DNA of 64,000 nt, taken from the NCBI GenBank assembly GCA_040765295.1, contig JAXGSB010000001.1, positions 558,001 through 622,000 of the forward strand, in the 5' to 3' direction. Below are positions 24,003-32,489 of this stretch, piece by piece. The stretch is from Scatomorpha sp040765295 (GTDB lineage Bacteria; Bacillota; Clostridia; Oscillospirales; Oscillospiraceae). Position numbers and translations under genes: made by a program. The notes below the pieces were generated by a model. That model worked only from the letters and a program-made list of their open reading frames with translations, was not told the origin of the DNA and did no database searches. How positions within the stretch are numbered: position 1 is the first letter of the stretch; every line of letters begins with the position of its first letter.

Positions 24003-24485
24003 ATGTCATCCCCCAAGAAGTACAAGATGAGCAGAGAACGCTATAAGGAGATAGCCGAAGAACTGCACTATTTGCAAACCGTAGGCGAAAAGGAAATTTC
24101 AGAGCAAATCAAAGAGGCTCGCAGCTTCGGAGACCTCAGCGAGAACAGCGAGTATGACGAGGCCAAAACCCAGCAGGGCAAGCTCTACTCCAAGATAGCC
24201 GAGCTTCAGGAGCTTTTAGAAAATGCCGAAATCATAGAGAAGACCGATATGATAAAAGACGCCGTGTCTATAGGCAGCAGGGTTAGAATAGAAAATTTAG
24301 ACACGGGAGAAGAATCGGTGTATCAGATAGTCGGCTCGCACGAGTCTAACCCCTTAGAAGGCAAGATTTCCGATGAAAGCCCCGTCGGCAGTGCGATTAT
24401 AGGCAAAAGAGTCGGCGAAGATGTAACAATCCAAACGCTCATGGGCAAAGTCCGCTACAGGATAGAGTCCGTAGAAAATATGTGA
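24003..24485 (+). CDS. greA: Transcription elongation factor GreA
   Basis: A 160-residue factor that rescues backtracked RNA polymerase. It has an N-terminal coiled coil with the acidic tip (SFGDLSENSEYDEAKTQQG, about 40-58) and a C-terminal FKBP-like domain (YQIVGSHESNP, SPVGSAIIGKRVGE). The acidic residues at the tip that stimulate RNA cleavage are present. It is 7 nt upstream of lysS and surely cotranscribed with it. SD AGAGGAGAG. Confidence 0.96.
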   Translation: MSSPKKYKMSRERYKEIAEELHYLQTVGEKEISEQIKEARSFGDLSENSEYDEAKTQQGKLYSKIAELQELLENAEIIEKTDMIKDAVSIGSRVRIENLDTGEESVYQIVGSHESNPLEGKISDESPVGSAIIGKRVGEDVTIQTLMGKVRYRIESVENM

Positions 24486-24492
24486 GGAACAG

Positions 24493-26445
24493 ATGAGTCA
24501 AGAGGAAAAGAACATTTTCGTGCCCGAACTCTCACTTTCCGAGCTTCTCAAGATAAGACATGAGAAGCTGGATGCTTTTATCAAAGACGGCAAGGATCCT
24601 TTTAAAGAGACGGTTTTTCAAAATGACATAAAGGCCAAAGAGATAAAAGAGCGCTTTGATGAACTCGAAGGACAGCGATTTTCTCTCTCAGGCAGAATTA
24701 TGGCAAAAAGAGGAATGGGCAAGGCGATTTTTGCCGATATTGCCAATTGGGGAGAGAGAATACAGGTTTATGTCCGCATCAACGATGTGGGTAAGAAGGC
24801 ATTCGAGGACTTCCGCAAATACGACATAGGCGATATCATAGGTGTCAAAGGCCTTGTTTTCAGAACCAAAATGGGCGAGATTTCCATCCAATGCGAAGAA
24901 GTAAAGCTGCTCTCAAAGTCTCTGCGCCCCCTGCCCGAAAAGTTTCACGGTCTGCAGGACATAGAGCTTCGCTACAGGCAGCGTTATTTGGACCTCATTA
25001 TGAATCCTCAAATTCGGGATACATTCAGAATAAGAAGCGCCGCGATCTCCTATATCAGAAGCTTTTTAGATAAGAGAGACTATATGGAAGTCGAAACCCC
25101 CGTTCTCAATCTCATCTCCGGCGGAGCGACAGCCAGACCTTTCATCACTCACCACAATACGCTCGGCATCGATATGTATCTTCGAATAGCCACCGAGCTC
25201 AACCTCAAAAGGCTCATTGTCGGCGGCATCGACAGGGTGTATGAGATAGGCAGGATTTTCCGCAACGAGGGTATGAGCACCAAACACAATCCCGAGTTCA
25301 CTACAATAGAGCTCTACGAGGCCTACACGGACTACAAGGGCATGATGGAGATAGCCGAGGGGATGATTTCCGGCGCGGCAAAAGAAATTTGCGGAAGCTA
25401 CGTTCTGCCTTGGATGGATTTTGAAATTGACCTCAGCCCCGGCTGGCGCAGAGTCAGTATGATAGATATTGTGAAAGAGTATACGGGTATGGACTTCGGC
25501 GCAGTTTCATCCGACGAAGAGGCTGTCAAGATGGCTGTCGAGCACAAGGTAAATCTCGATAAAGTCGAAAAAACCTGGGGCTACGCTCTCTACGAAAGCT
25601 TCGACCAGCTCTGCGAGGAAAAGCTGATTCAGCCCACCTTTGTCACCATGTATCCCGTCGAGGTCTCTCCGCTTTCAAAAATGTGCCCCAACGACTCCAG
25701 GCTTACAGAGCGCTTCGAGCTCTTCATAGGCGCCTGCGAGTTTGCCAATGCCTTCAGCGAAATTAACGATCCCAGAGATCAGCGCGAAAGATTTAAAAAG
25801 CAGGTCGAACTCAGAGAAAAGGGCGACGAGGAAGCCGGCATGATGGACGAGGACTTCATCACGGCCTTGGAGTACGGTATGCCCCCCACCGGCGGTATGG
25901 GTATCGGCATCGACAGACTCGTCATGATGCTCACAAACAGTTCTTCCATAAGAGATGTAATTTTCTTCCCGACAATGAAGCCTCTGGCGAGTCAAACTGC
26001 TGACAGTCAACTCTCCGGCGAGCAGTCTGACGAAGCTTTTGAGCAACTTACGAATGTTTCTCAAAAATTGGATTTGTCTAAGGTTAAAGTTGAGCCGCTG
26101 TTTGAAGATATGGTCGACTTTGAAACTTTTTCAAAATCGGATTTCAGAGTGGTAAAGGTTTTAAATTGCGAGGAAGTGCCCAAATCTAAAAAACTTTTAA
26201 AATTCACCTTGAACGACGGCTCGGGCATAGAGAGAACAATCCTTTCGGGAATCAAAGAGTTCTACAGCGCCGAAGAGCTGGTCGGAAAGACGCTTGTGGC
26301 AATATGCAATCTTCCCGAAAGAAAAATGATGGGAATCCTGTCACAAGGCATGGTAATCTCGGCAGTGTGTGAGTACGACGGAAAAGAAGCGCTAAACCTC
26401 CTGATATTAGACGACAACATTCCCGCCGGCGCTAAGTTATATTAA
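24493..26445 (+). CDS. lysS: Lysyl-tRNA synthetase (class II) with a C-terminal tRNA-binding domain
   Basis: A 650-residue enzyme, about 150 residues longer than usual LysRS. It has an N-terminal OB-fold anticodon-binding domain (about 60-165), a class II catalytic core with motif 2 FRNEGMSTKHNPEFT and motif 3 GMGIGIDRLVMML (about 475), a linker, and then a Trbp111/EMAPII-type domain (about 540-650) with FSKSDFRVVKV, LKFTLNDG, RTILSGI and GMVISA. The extra domain should add non-specific tRNA affinity. It is cotranscribed with greA. The catalytic residues I can recognise are intact. Confidence 0.95.
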   Translation: MSQEEKNIFVPELSLSELLKIRHEKLDAFIKDGKDPFKETVFQNDIKAKEIKERFDELEGQRFSLSGRIMAKRGMGKAIFADIANWGERIQVYVRINDVGKKAFEDFRKYDIGDIIGVKGLVFRTKMGEISIQCEEVKLLSKSLRPLPEKFHGLQDIELRYRQRYLDLIMNPQIRDTFRIRSAAISYIRSFLDKRDYMEVETPVLNLISGGATARPFITHHNTLGIDMYLRIATELNLKRLIVGGIDRVYEIGRIFRNEGMSTKHNPEFTTIELYEAYTDYKGMMEIAEGMISGAAKEICGSYVLPWMDFEIDLSPGWRRVSMIDIVKEYTGMDFGAVSSDEEAVKMAVEHKVNLDKVEKTWGYALYESFDQLCEEKLIQPTFVTMYPVEVSPLSKMCPNDSRLTERFELFIGACEFANAFSEINDPRDQRERFKKQVELREKGDEEAGMMDEDFITALEYGMPPTGGMGIGIDRLVMMLTNSSSIRDVIFFPTMKPLASQTADSQLSGEQSDEAFEQLTNVSQKLDLSKVKVEPLFEDMVDFETFSKSDFRVVKVLNCEEVPKSKKLLKFTLNDGSGIERTILSGIKEFYSAEELVGKTLVAICNLPERKMMGILSQGMVISAVCEYDGKEALNLLILDDNIPAGAKLY

Positions 26446-26508
26446 TTAAGTGAACCGGGAAATATAAACAAATGATTATATGGCAACGGAATAAATAAGG
26501 AAAAAGCT

Positions 26509-27384
26509 ATGGATCAACTGAATGAACTAACCGACAATATTGAAACAACTGCAGACAAGCTGGAGGAGATCGCATCTCCGACTTTTTGGTCGAGATTTGA
26601 CTTCGAGGCGTTTGCAATGACCGTGATTAAGACAGCGATTATCCTTATAGTCGGATATTTAATAATACGCTATATCTTGAAACTGGTCAGACATATGCTT
26701 CAAAAAAATGAAGCCTTAAAAAGCGGAGCTCATTATATAGAAGCTGCTATAAAACTCATCGCTTATTTTGTGCTCATAACTATTGCTGCAAACAGCTTAG
26801 GTATAGACACCGGTTCTCTGATAGCGCTAGTGGCATCATTGGGCTTGGCGCTGGGTCTGGCTCTAAAAGATTCTTTAACAAATTTGGCGTCAGGGATTAT
26901 GATAGTCCTGAATAAACCTTTGCAGGCAGGGGATAAGGTTTATATCGAAGGAATAGATGATTTATTGGAAGTAGTTGACATAAGACTGTTTAATACTTTT
27001 TTCACCACATGGAGAAATGTGGTAATAAGCTTGCCCAACGATAAGATTATCCAGAGTAAAATAGTAAATCTCTCAAAAAAGGAATTCATATTCACCGACA
27101 TAAAAATAGTCTTGGAGTTTAAAACCGATCTGTCTAAAGCTAAAAAGATAATACGAGAATGTCTGCATTCCAATGAGAAAGTTCTAAAAACACCCGAGCC
27201 CGTAATAGGAGTTTCAAATTATGACGATAACGGCATGGAGCTCTTAATCAGCTATCCCGCTCTTGCGAAAAATGCTTTTTCGGCAAGAATGGAGTTGAGA
27301 GAATCTATATATAATGCTCTAAATGAAAACGGAATTTATATACCGTTTACTCAAAGAGAAATTCGCATTCTCAAAGACGAGTGA
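26509..27384 (+). CDS. Small-conductance mechanosensitive channel (MscS family)
   Basis: A 291-residue membrane protein with three helices: about 36-60, 80-105 and the pore-lining TM3 (LIALVASLGLALGLALKDSL, about 108-127). The cytoplasmic beta domain follows with NLASGIMIVLNKPLQAGDKV and VVISLPNDKII. It opens under membrane tension to release solutes after osmotic downshock. The short form with three TM segments is typical. ATG with SD AAGGA. A single gene followed by a terminator. Confidence 0.93.
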   Translation: MDQLNELTDNIETTADKLEEIASPTFWSRFDFEAFAMTVIKTAIILIVGYLIIRYILKLVRHMLQKNEALKSGAHYIEAAIKLIAYFVLITIAANSLGIDTGSLIALVASLGLALGLALKDSLTNLASGIMIVLNKPLQAGDKVYIEGIDDLLEVVDIRLFNTFFTTWRNVVISLPNDKIIQSKIVNLSKKEFIFTDIKIVLEFKTDLSKAKKIIRECLHSNEKVLKTPEPVIGVSNYDDNGMELLISYPALAKNAFSARMELRESIYNALNENGIYIPFTQREIRILKDE

Positions 27385-27432
27385 CGCTTTCGCTTATCTA
27401 AGCTCGCTCTAATCATCAAATTGTCAAATTTG

Positions 27433-27462
27433 GCGGACTTAAAACAAGTCCGCTAAGCTTTT
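27433..27462 (+). terminator. Terminator of mscS
   Basis: GCGGACTT/AAGTCCGC with loop AAAAC, then TAAGCTTTTTG. Confidence 0.75.
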
Positions 27463-27527
27463 TGATAAATATGCGAGGTTTTGTAAATTTTATCGCACTA
27501 TTTTTTAGGGTATAAGTGCATAAATAC

Positions 27528-27556
27528 TGGCGATAATGCATTAATTGTGCTATACT
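27528..27556 (+). promoter_or_regulatory. nfnAB promoter
   Basis: TGGCGA (27528-27533), a 17-nt spacer and TATACT (27551-27556), with TGC just before it (extended -10). It predicts a leader of about 165 nt before nfnA. Confidence 0.65.
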
Positions 27557-27562
27557 CTCCAA

Positions 27563-27690
27563 AGGTAGTGTTACTTGAGCTTGGGTGTGCTTAAGCCTTT
27601 TTATAAGCAAAGCCTAAAGCGCCTTAAGTAAAATCGCACGACAAAGACAAAATCGGCTCAAACTGTTTGAGCTCTACGATTCCTCAAGCT
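27563..27690 (+). promoter_or_regulatory. Structured 5' leader of nfnAB, class unknown
   Basis: The leader can form a long-range stem of TTACTTGAG with CTTAAGTAA (one G-U pair) enclosing a GCTTA/TAAGC hairpin. A second hairpin follows (27652-27680: outer ATCG/CGAT, inner GCTCAAA-CTG-TTTGAGC). Neither is followed by a T-run. I do not recognise a known riboswitch consensus. Apart from this leader, its promoter and the mscS terminator, nothing is seen in 27385-27728. Confidence 0.45.
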
Positions 27691-27728
27691 CGGTGCCTAA
27701 ACAGTATTTAGATGAAAGGGATGGATTT

Positions 27729-28586
27729 ATGTACAAAATTGTAAGAAAAAAAGAGCTCAACCCGACTATGACGCAGATTGAGATCGAGGCTCCTCTCGTC
27801 GCAAAAAAGGCGAAGGCCGGTCAGTTTATTATCCTTCGCGTAGATCCCGACGGTGAGCGTATTCCACTCAGCTATGTTGGGTCGGATCCCGAAGAAGGCA
27901 CAGTTAAAGTCATCTTCCAGATTGCCGGCGCAACAACAACACTACTTAATCAGAAAAAAGAGGGTGAATACATCTCGGATTTCGTCGGACCTCTCGGAAA
28001 GGTGACCGAAACCGAGGGCATAAATAAGGTCTGTGTTGTCGGAGGCGGCTCCGGCTGCGCAATTGCAATGCCGATAGCCGAAGAATTCCATCGTCTCGGA
28101 GCAGATGTGACGAGCATAATCGGTTTCAGAAGCAAGGATCTTGTTATTCTCGAGGATGAATTCAGGTCTTTCTCCAACAGGCTTACCGTGATGACAGATG
28201 ACGGCTCCTATGCCCGCAAGGGGAATGTTACCGTTCCGCTGGTGGAGATGCTTGAAGCCGGAGAGAAGTTCGACATCATCATTACGATTGGCCCGCTGGT
28301 AATGATGAAATATGTTACACTTGCTGCAAAACCCTTTGGAATTCCGGTGAGAGCGTCGATGAATCCGATTATGGTCGACGGAACAGGAATGTGCGGCAGC
28401 TGCCGTATCACACTTATTCAAGACGGCAAGCGCGTGACCAAGTTCGGCTGTGTCGACGGACCGGACTTTGATGCTTATGAGATTGATTTCGATGAGGCAA
28501 TAACCCGCGGTCAAAGGTACGAGGAACATGAGCGTCGCATACACGATAAGACGTGCAATCTCTTAAAAATGGGTGAGGAGGCATAA
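27729..28586 (+). CDS. nfnA: NfnA, small subunit of NADH-dependent ferredoxin:NADP+ oxidoreductase
   Basis: A 285-residue FAD/NAD-binding protein of the dihydroorotate dehydrogenase electron-transfer (PyrK-like) family. It has an FAD domain (RIPLSYVGSD, GPLGK), an NAD(H) domain (VCVVGGGSGCAIAMPIAE) and a C-terminal 2Fe-2S motif (DGTGMCGSCRITL...KFGCVDGPDFD). Directly followed by nfnB, it fits the bifurcating Nfn complex, which couples NADH, NADPH and reduced ferredoxin. The ATG at 27729 follows AAAGGG; an upstream in-frame start (27693) lies in the leader and has no SD. Confidence 0.9.
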   Translation: MYKIVRKKELNPTMTQIEIEAPLVAKKAKAGQFIILRVDPDGERIPLSYVGSDPEEGTVKVIFQIAGATTTLLNQKKEGEYISDFVGPLGKVTETEGINKVCVVGGGSGCAIAMPIAEEFHRLGADVTSIIGFRSKDLVILEDEFRSFSNRLTVMTDDGSYARKGNVTVPLVEMLEAGEKFDIIITIGPLVMMKYVTLAAKPFGIPVRASMNPIMVDGTGMCGSCRITLIQDGKRVTKFGCVDGPDFDAYEIDFDEAITRGQRYEEHERRIHDKTCNLLKMGEEA

Positions 28587-28588
28587 AA

Positions 28589-29998
28589 ATGGCAATTATT
28601 CCTAAAAAACATGAAATGCCCAGTCAGGAGCCTTCGGTAAGAGCGCGCAATTTTAAAGAAGTGGCTCTCGGATATACCGAGGAAACTGCAGTTGCAGAGG
28701 CAAATCGCTGTCTCAACTGCAAGAATGCGCCCTGTGTAGCAGGCTGTCCTGTAAATATTCAAATCCCCGAGTTTATCTCAAAGATTAAAGAGCGAGACTA
28801 CGAGGGAGCATATAATATTATCACTCAGTCCTCATCACTTCCGGCTGTCTGCGGCAGGGTTTGTCCTCAGGAAACACAGTGCGAACAACTGTGTACTCTT
28901 GCGAAGAAATTTGAATCTGTCGGCATCGGCAGATTAGAGAGGTTTGTGGCTGATTGGCACAACGAACATTCCAAAGAGAAGGCGAAGGCTCCGCCCAGTA
29001 ATGGCCATCGTGTTGCGATTATCGGATCCGGACCCTCCGGACTTACCTGCGCCGGAGATCTTGCCAAGAAAGGGTACAGTGTCACTATATTCGAGGCGCT
29101 TCATAAAGCCGGTGGCGTGCTTATTTACGGCATCCCTGAATTCCGTCTTCCCGAATCCATTTTGGAAAAAGAAGTCGATATCCTAAAGGATCTCGGCGTC
29201 GACATTGAAACAAATGTAATTATAGGAAGAACGCTTACCATCGACGAGCTTTTCGAAATGGGCTACGAGGCCGTATTCATAGGCTCCGGCGCCGGTCTGC
29301 CGAGCTTTCTGAATATCCCCGGAGAGTCCTATACAGGCGTTTATTCTGCCAATGAATATTTAACCAGAAGCAATCTGATGAGGGCATACGAAGAGGACTC
29401 GATAACCCCGATTTCAAAGGGCGGTAAGGTCGCCGTCGTGGGCGGCGGAAATGTGGCGATGGATGCGGCGAGAACGGCTTTGAGACTTGGCGCTGAAAAT
29501 GTCTATATCGTATACCGCCGTTCTATGGAAGAGCTTCCCGCAAGGAAAGAGGAAGTTGAGCATGCCGAGGAGGAAGGCATAGAGTTCCGTCTGCTTTGCA
29601 ATCCTGTGGAGATTGTGGGATACAAGAACCCCGATGATCCGCGCGATCCGAAGAACGGTTCTGTCTGCGGTATTCGCTGTGTGAAAATGGAACTTGGCGA
29701 GGCGGATGCAAGCGGCAGGCGCAGACCGGTCGAAATTCCCGGCAGCGAATTCATCCTCGACGTGAACACAGTAGTAGTTGCAATAGGTACAAGTCCTAAC
29801 CCGCTGATTAAGTCCACTACCGAGGGACTTGAAGTTAACAAGCGCGGCGGAATAATTATAGACGAGAGCGGCCTCACCTCCCGCGAGAATATATATGCCG
29901 GAGGAGATGCGGTTACAGGCGCCGCTACAGTCATATCCGCGATGGGCGCAGGCAAGGTCGCCGCAGAAGCGATAGACAAGGCGCTGTCGGCAAAATAA
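28589..29998 (+). CDS. nfnB: NfnB, large subunit (glutamate synthase small-chain-like)
   Basis: A 469-residue flavoprotein. The N-terminal iron-sulfur domain has CLNCKNAPCVAGCPVN and CGRVCPQETQCEQLC (eight cysteines for two 4Fe-4S clusters). FAD- and NADPH-binding Rossmann motifs follow: AIIGSGPSGLTCAGDLAKKG, VAVVGGGNVAMDAARTALRL and the C-terminal GDAVTGAATVI. The gene starts 2 nt after nfnA. With NfnA it should bifurcate electrons from NADPH to ferredoxin and NAD+, or run in reverse. A stand-alone GltA role is less likely, because no gltB partner is nearby. Confidence 0.9.
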   Translation: MAIIPKKHEMPSQEPSVRARNFKEVALGYTEETAVAEANRCLNCKNAPCVAGCPVNIQIPEFISKIKERDYEGAYNIITQSSSLPAVCGRVCPQETQCEQLCTLAKKFESVGIGRLERFVADWHNEHSKEKAKAPPSNGHRVAIIGSGPSGLTCAGDLAKKGYSVTIFEALHKAGGVLIYGIPEFRLPESILEKEVDILKDLGVDIETNVIIGRTLTIDELFEMGYEAVFIGSGAGLPSFLNIPGESYTGVYSANEYLTRSNLMRAYEEDSITPISKGGKVAVVGGGNVAMDAARTALRLGAENVYIVYRRSMEELPARKEEVEHAEEEGIEFRLLCNPVEIVGYKNPDDPRDPKNGSVCGIRCVKMELGEADASGRRRPVEIPGSEFILDVNTVVVAIGTSPNPLIKSTTEGLEVNKRGGIIIDESGLTSRENIYAGGDAVTGAATVISAMGAGKVAAEAIDKALSAK

Positions 29999-30019
29999 AG
30001 AACCGGCGAATTTTATTTA

Positions 30020-30062
30020 AAGAACACCACAAAAGAGAATATTTTCTCTTTTGTGGGTTCTT
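30020..30062 (+). terminator. Long hairpin after nfnB
   Basis: About 19 bp of stem (AAGAACACCACAAAAGAGAA with the facing strand, one mismatch) and a 4-nt loop. No clear T-run follows, so termination is likely but not certain. Confidence 0.55.
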
Positions 30063-30147
30063 ACTGGAAAATTATGAAAATAAATAAGCTGGGACGATTT
30101 GGGATTATCTTATACATCAAGGTTCTCTCAGAAAGGATGTAAAAGTA

Positions 30148-31011
30148 TTGAGCACAAAGAATTTCAGAAAAAATAAATTACTGCTGGCTTTTATGTGGTT
30201 TTTACAAGGAACTGTTGTAGGGTTCGGAGCTATCCTTCCCGGTATCAGCGGAGGAACGCTTTGTGCCGCCTTCGGAATGTACCAACCGTTAATTGAAACA
30301 TTTTCATCTTTGAAATCAGGAATAAAAAAGCACGGATTTATGCTCAGCATGTTCCTGTTGGGTGTTACGGCCGGATTTATCGGGTTATCAGGTCTTGCCG
30401 CCGCACTTTTAGAGAGACATATGGTGGCGGCGACCAGTGTTTTTGTTGGCTTTATTTTAGGGACCTTCCCGGAATTGTGGAAAGATGCAGGCACTAACGG
30501 AAGAAACAGAAACTCTTATGTTTCACTCATAATCTGCTTTTTATTGATGCTCCTCCTCCTTTTCAGCTTTAAAACAAAGTTTTCGCTCACGATTGAACCG
30601 AGTTTAGGCGCATATCTTTTTTGCGGTGTTCTTTGGGGGCTTGGCATTGTCATACCGGGGCTTGGATCATCCTCTCTGCTTTTATTTTTCGGATTATATC
30701 AGCCTATGCTTGAAGGAATCGCAAATCTAAATATGCTGGTTATAATCCCGATGACAATTGGAATACTGTCCTGCTTATTGCTCTTCCCGAAAGCGGTTGC
30801 AGCTGCATACAAAAAAAGTTATTCTGCTGTTTCTCACGGCGTAATTGGAATAGTCGCGGCAACAGTGATTATGATTATACCTTATAGAGTGGAGTCATTA
30901 ACTCAGGGAATTACAATTGTTTTGTGTATTTTAGGCGGTGCAATTGTTTCATTTTTGCTTTCCAATATGTGTGATAGGCTGAGTTCTCAATGTGAGATAA
31001 AAGCTGATTGA
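30148..31011 (+). CDS. popT: DUF368 family polyprenyl-phosphate transporter (PopT type)
   Basis: A 287-residue membrane protein with about eight hydrophobic segments. The family signature appears twice in related form: GAILPGISGGTLCAAFGMY (about 30-48) and GLGIVIPGLGSSSLLLFFGL (about 170-189), as expected for a protein built from two inverted halves. DUF368 proteins have been reported to return undecaprenyl phosphate across the membrane for cell-wall synthesis. It starts at TTG (30148) with AAAGGAT 10 nt upstream. A single gene. Confidence 0.85.
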   Translation: MSTKNFRKNKLLLAFMWFLQGTVVGFGAILPGISGGTLCAAFGMYQPLIETFSSLKSGIKKHGFMLSMFLLGVTAGFIGLSGLAAALLERHMVAATSVFVGFILGTFPELWKDAGTNGRNRNSYVSLIICFLLMLLLLFSFKTKFSLTIEPSLGAYLFCGVLWGLGIVIPGLGSSSLLLFFGLYQPMLEGIANLNMLVIIPMTIGILSCLLLFPKAVAAAYKKSYSAVSHGVIGIVAATVIMIIPYRVESLTQGITIVLCILGGAIVSFLLSNMCDRLSSQCEIKAD

Positions 31012-31060
31012 AAAATTACAAGGTATCAGCCTTGTTAACTGAAGATAAATAATAAGCTGA

Positions 31061-31085
31061 AGGTCTGCCCCATGCGGGCAGACCT
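31061..31085. terminator. Hairpin between popT and the DUF2804 gene
   Basis: A 10-bp perfect stem AGGTCTGCCC/GGGCAGACCT with loop CATGC between the two converging genes. The T-rich tails are weak on both sides. Confidence 0.6.
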
Positions 31086-31117
31086 GTGGTCTATTTATGA
31101 GCATATTTTCTAAAAGC

Positions 31118-32155
31118 TTACCACTTGTTCCTCACCTTTTCGGCAAAGCCGAAGAAGTCCCTAACTTCCAACACAGTCCCGTCGTCGAGGGTGGCTGTTC
31201 CCGAAAAGTGTCCGAATACCTGGTGCTGATCGGAACATAGAACCTTGAAATCGGTATTCGAGGCTCTGTCGAGAACCGGTTTGAAGTCCATTTCAAATCT
31301 TCCGTCGTCGGAAGTGAATGTCCATGGGCTCATATAGTCGTCTTTATTGTCCGGAGTTTTGGGTATGTTAAAGCTCAGCCTTCCCAGCTTGTGGGCAACA
31401 CCGTCATAAAACAGCATGTTTTCGCTTGCTGCCGATGTGTCGCCGAAGCCATAGCCTATGTTCCAGCCAAAGCGGTGTCCGTCTAAGATTCCATGCGCCG
31501 CGCCCCAATACCAGGTGTTATCATAGGTCCAAACGCCTCTGCCCCAGTCGAGAAGTCCGAAAGACTTTCCTTCTTCAAAATCATAGACCTTGCCGTCGAA
31601 CTCGACTTTTCCCGTTGCGGGCATTCCGACGATTTTCTGGTTATAGTAGAATGCCGTTTTCTTTTCCTTAAACGGCGTTGCAATCACCATCGAATCCTGC
31701 TCAATGTTTTCGAGCTTAATTTCGCCCTCAATCGCCTTGCCTTCTTTGAACTTGTCCATCTTAAAACTCAAAATTCGGTAGTCGCCGTTGTGTTTGAAGT
31801 GAATAAAATAGTTTTTTCCGTTTGCTGTAATATCTCCCTTATCCGAGCCGGAAGGAAGATTTCTTTTGCCCAATGTCATAATCAGCATCGGAGATGTAGT
31901 CTGCTCCCAGCCTTCCTTAAAGTCAATAAGCGATATCGAGTCAAGCCCCATATACGAGTTGTCCGCCACCGTCAGCGCAACGGCAAACTCGTCATCCATG
32001 GTGATTAAATAATAGTCCCACTCCTTAATTCTAAGAGCGCCGGCCTTGATTGCGCTCCTATCATAATCCATGAGCAAACCCTTAGTATATCCCGGCTCAA
32101 TCAAATGGCCTTTTTCGTCCAAAAGCGCATGCCGCTCCTTAATTTCATGCTGCAT
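31118..32155 (-). CDS. DUF2804 domain-containing protein
   Basis: A 345-residue soluble protein matching the DUF2804 family: HALLDEKGHLIEPGYTKGLL at the start, then a long beta-rich body with the signature FGLLDWGRGVWTYDNTWYWG (about 199-218) and RFGWNIGYGFGD. The function is unknown; the fold is probably a lipocalin-like or AttH-like beta barrel. There is no signal peptide. ATG with SD GGAGG. A single gene converging on popT. Confidence 0.88.
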   Translation of the reverse strand: MQHEIKERHALLDEKGHLIEPGYTKGLLMDYDRSAIKAGALRIKEWDYYLITMDDEFAVALTVADNSYMGLDSISLIDFKEGWEQTTSPMLIMTLGKRNLPSGSDKGDITANGKNYFIHFKHNGDYRILSFKMDKFKEGKAIEGEIKLENIEQDSMVIATPFKEKKTAFYYNQKIVGMPATGKVEFDGKVYDFEEGKSFGLLDWGRGVWTYDNTWYWGAAHGILDGHRFGWNIGYGFGDTSAASENMLFYDGVAHKLGRLSFNIPKTPDNKDDYMSPWTFTSDDGRFEMDFKPVLDRASNTDFKVLCSDQHQVFGHFSGTATLDDGTVLEVRDFFGFAEKVRNKW

Positions 32156-32430
32156 AGTTCTACCTCCATTACTCGCCTATAATTATTTGATATTCATTTT
32201 ACCATAAAATGCGCAGCAATAGCAGCAGATTCGGATAAAATGCATGAAAACACAAGTTAGCTGATATTCCGGAGCTTCCGCGAGAACTTTATGAATGGGA
32301 TTGTAAAACTTATTGTCTAATCTAAACTCGATTCGAAAGTTTTTCGGAGAAATTCACTGAGATTATAAATGCTTAATGTGATAAAGAAAGTTACAGTCGT
32401 TTGCTTAAAAAATCCCATATCAAATTGCTC

Positions 32431-32459
32431 TTTCAGAAAACTAAGATTAGGGTTATAAT
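32431..32459 (+). promoter_or_regulatory. ktrBA promoter
   Basis: TTTCAG (32431-32436), a 17-nt spacer and TATAAT (32454-32459). The start near 32466 gives only a 24-nt leader, which leaves no room for a riboswitch. Apart from this, 32156-32489 holds no gene or structure that I can support. Confidence 0.65.
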
Positions 32460-32489
32460 ATCCATAGAAAAAGTTTACAGGCGAGGCAA

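Noticed and set aside
32156..32489. c-di-AMP riboswitch ahead of ktrBA
   Set aside because: The best promoter leaves only a 24-nt leader, and I found no ydaO-type consensus in the region.
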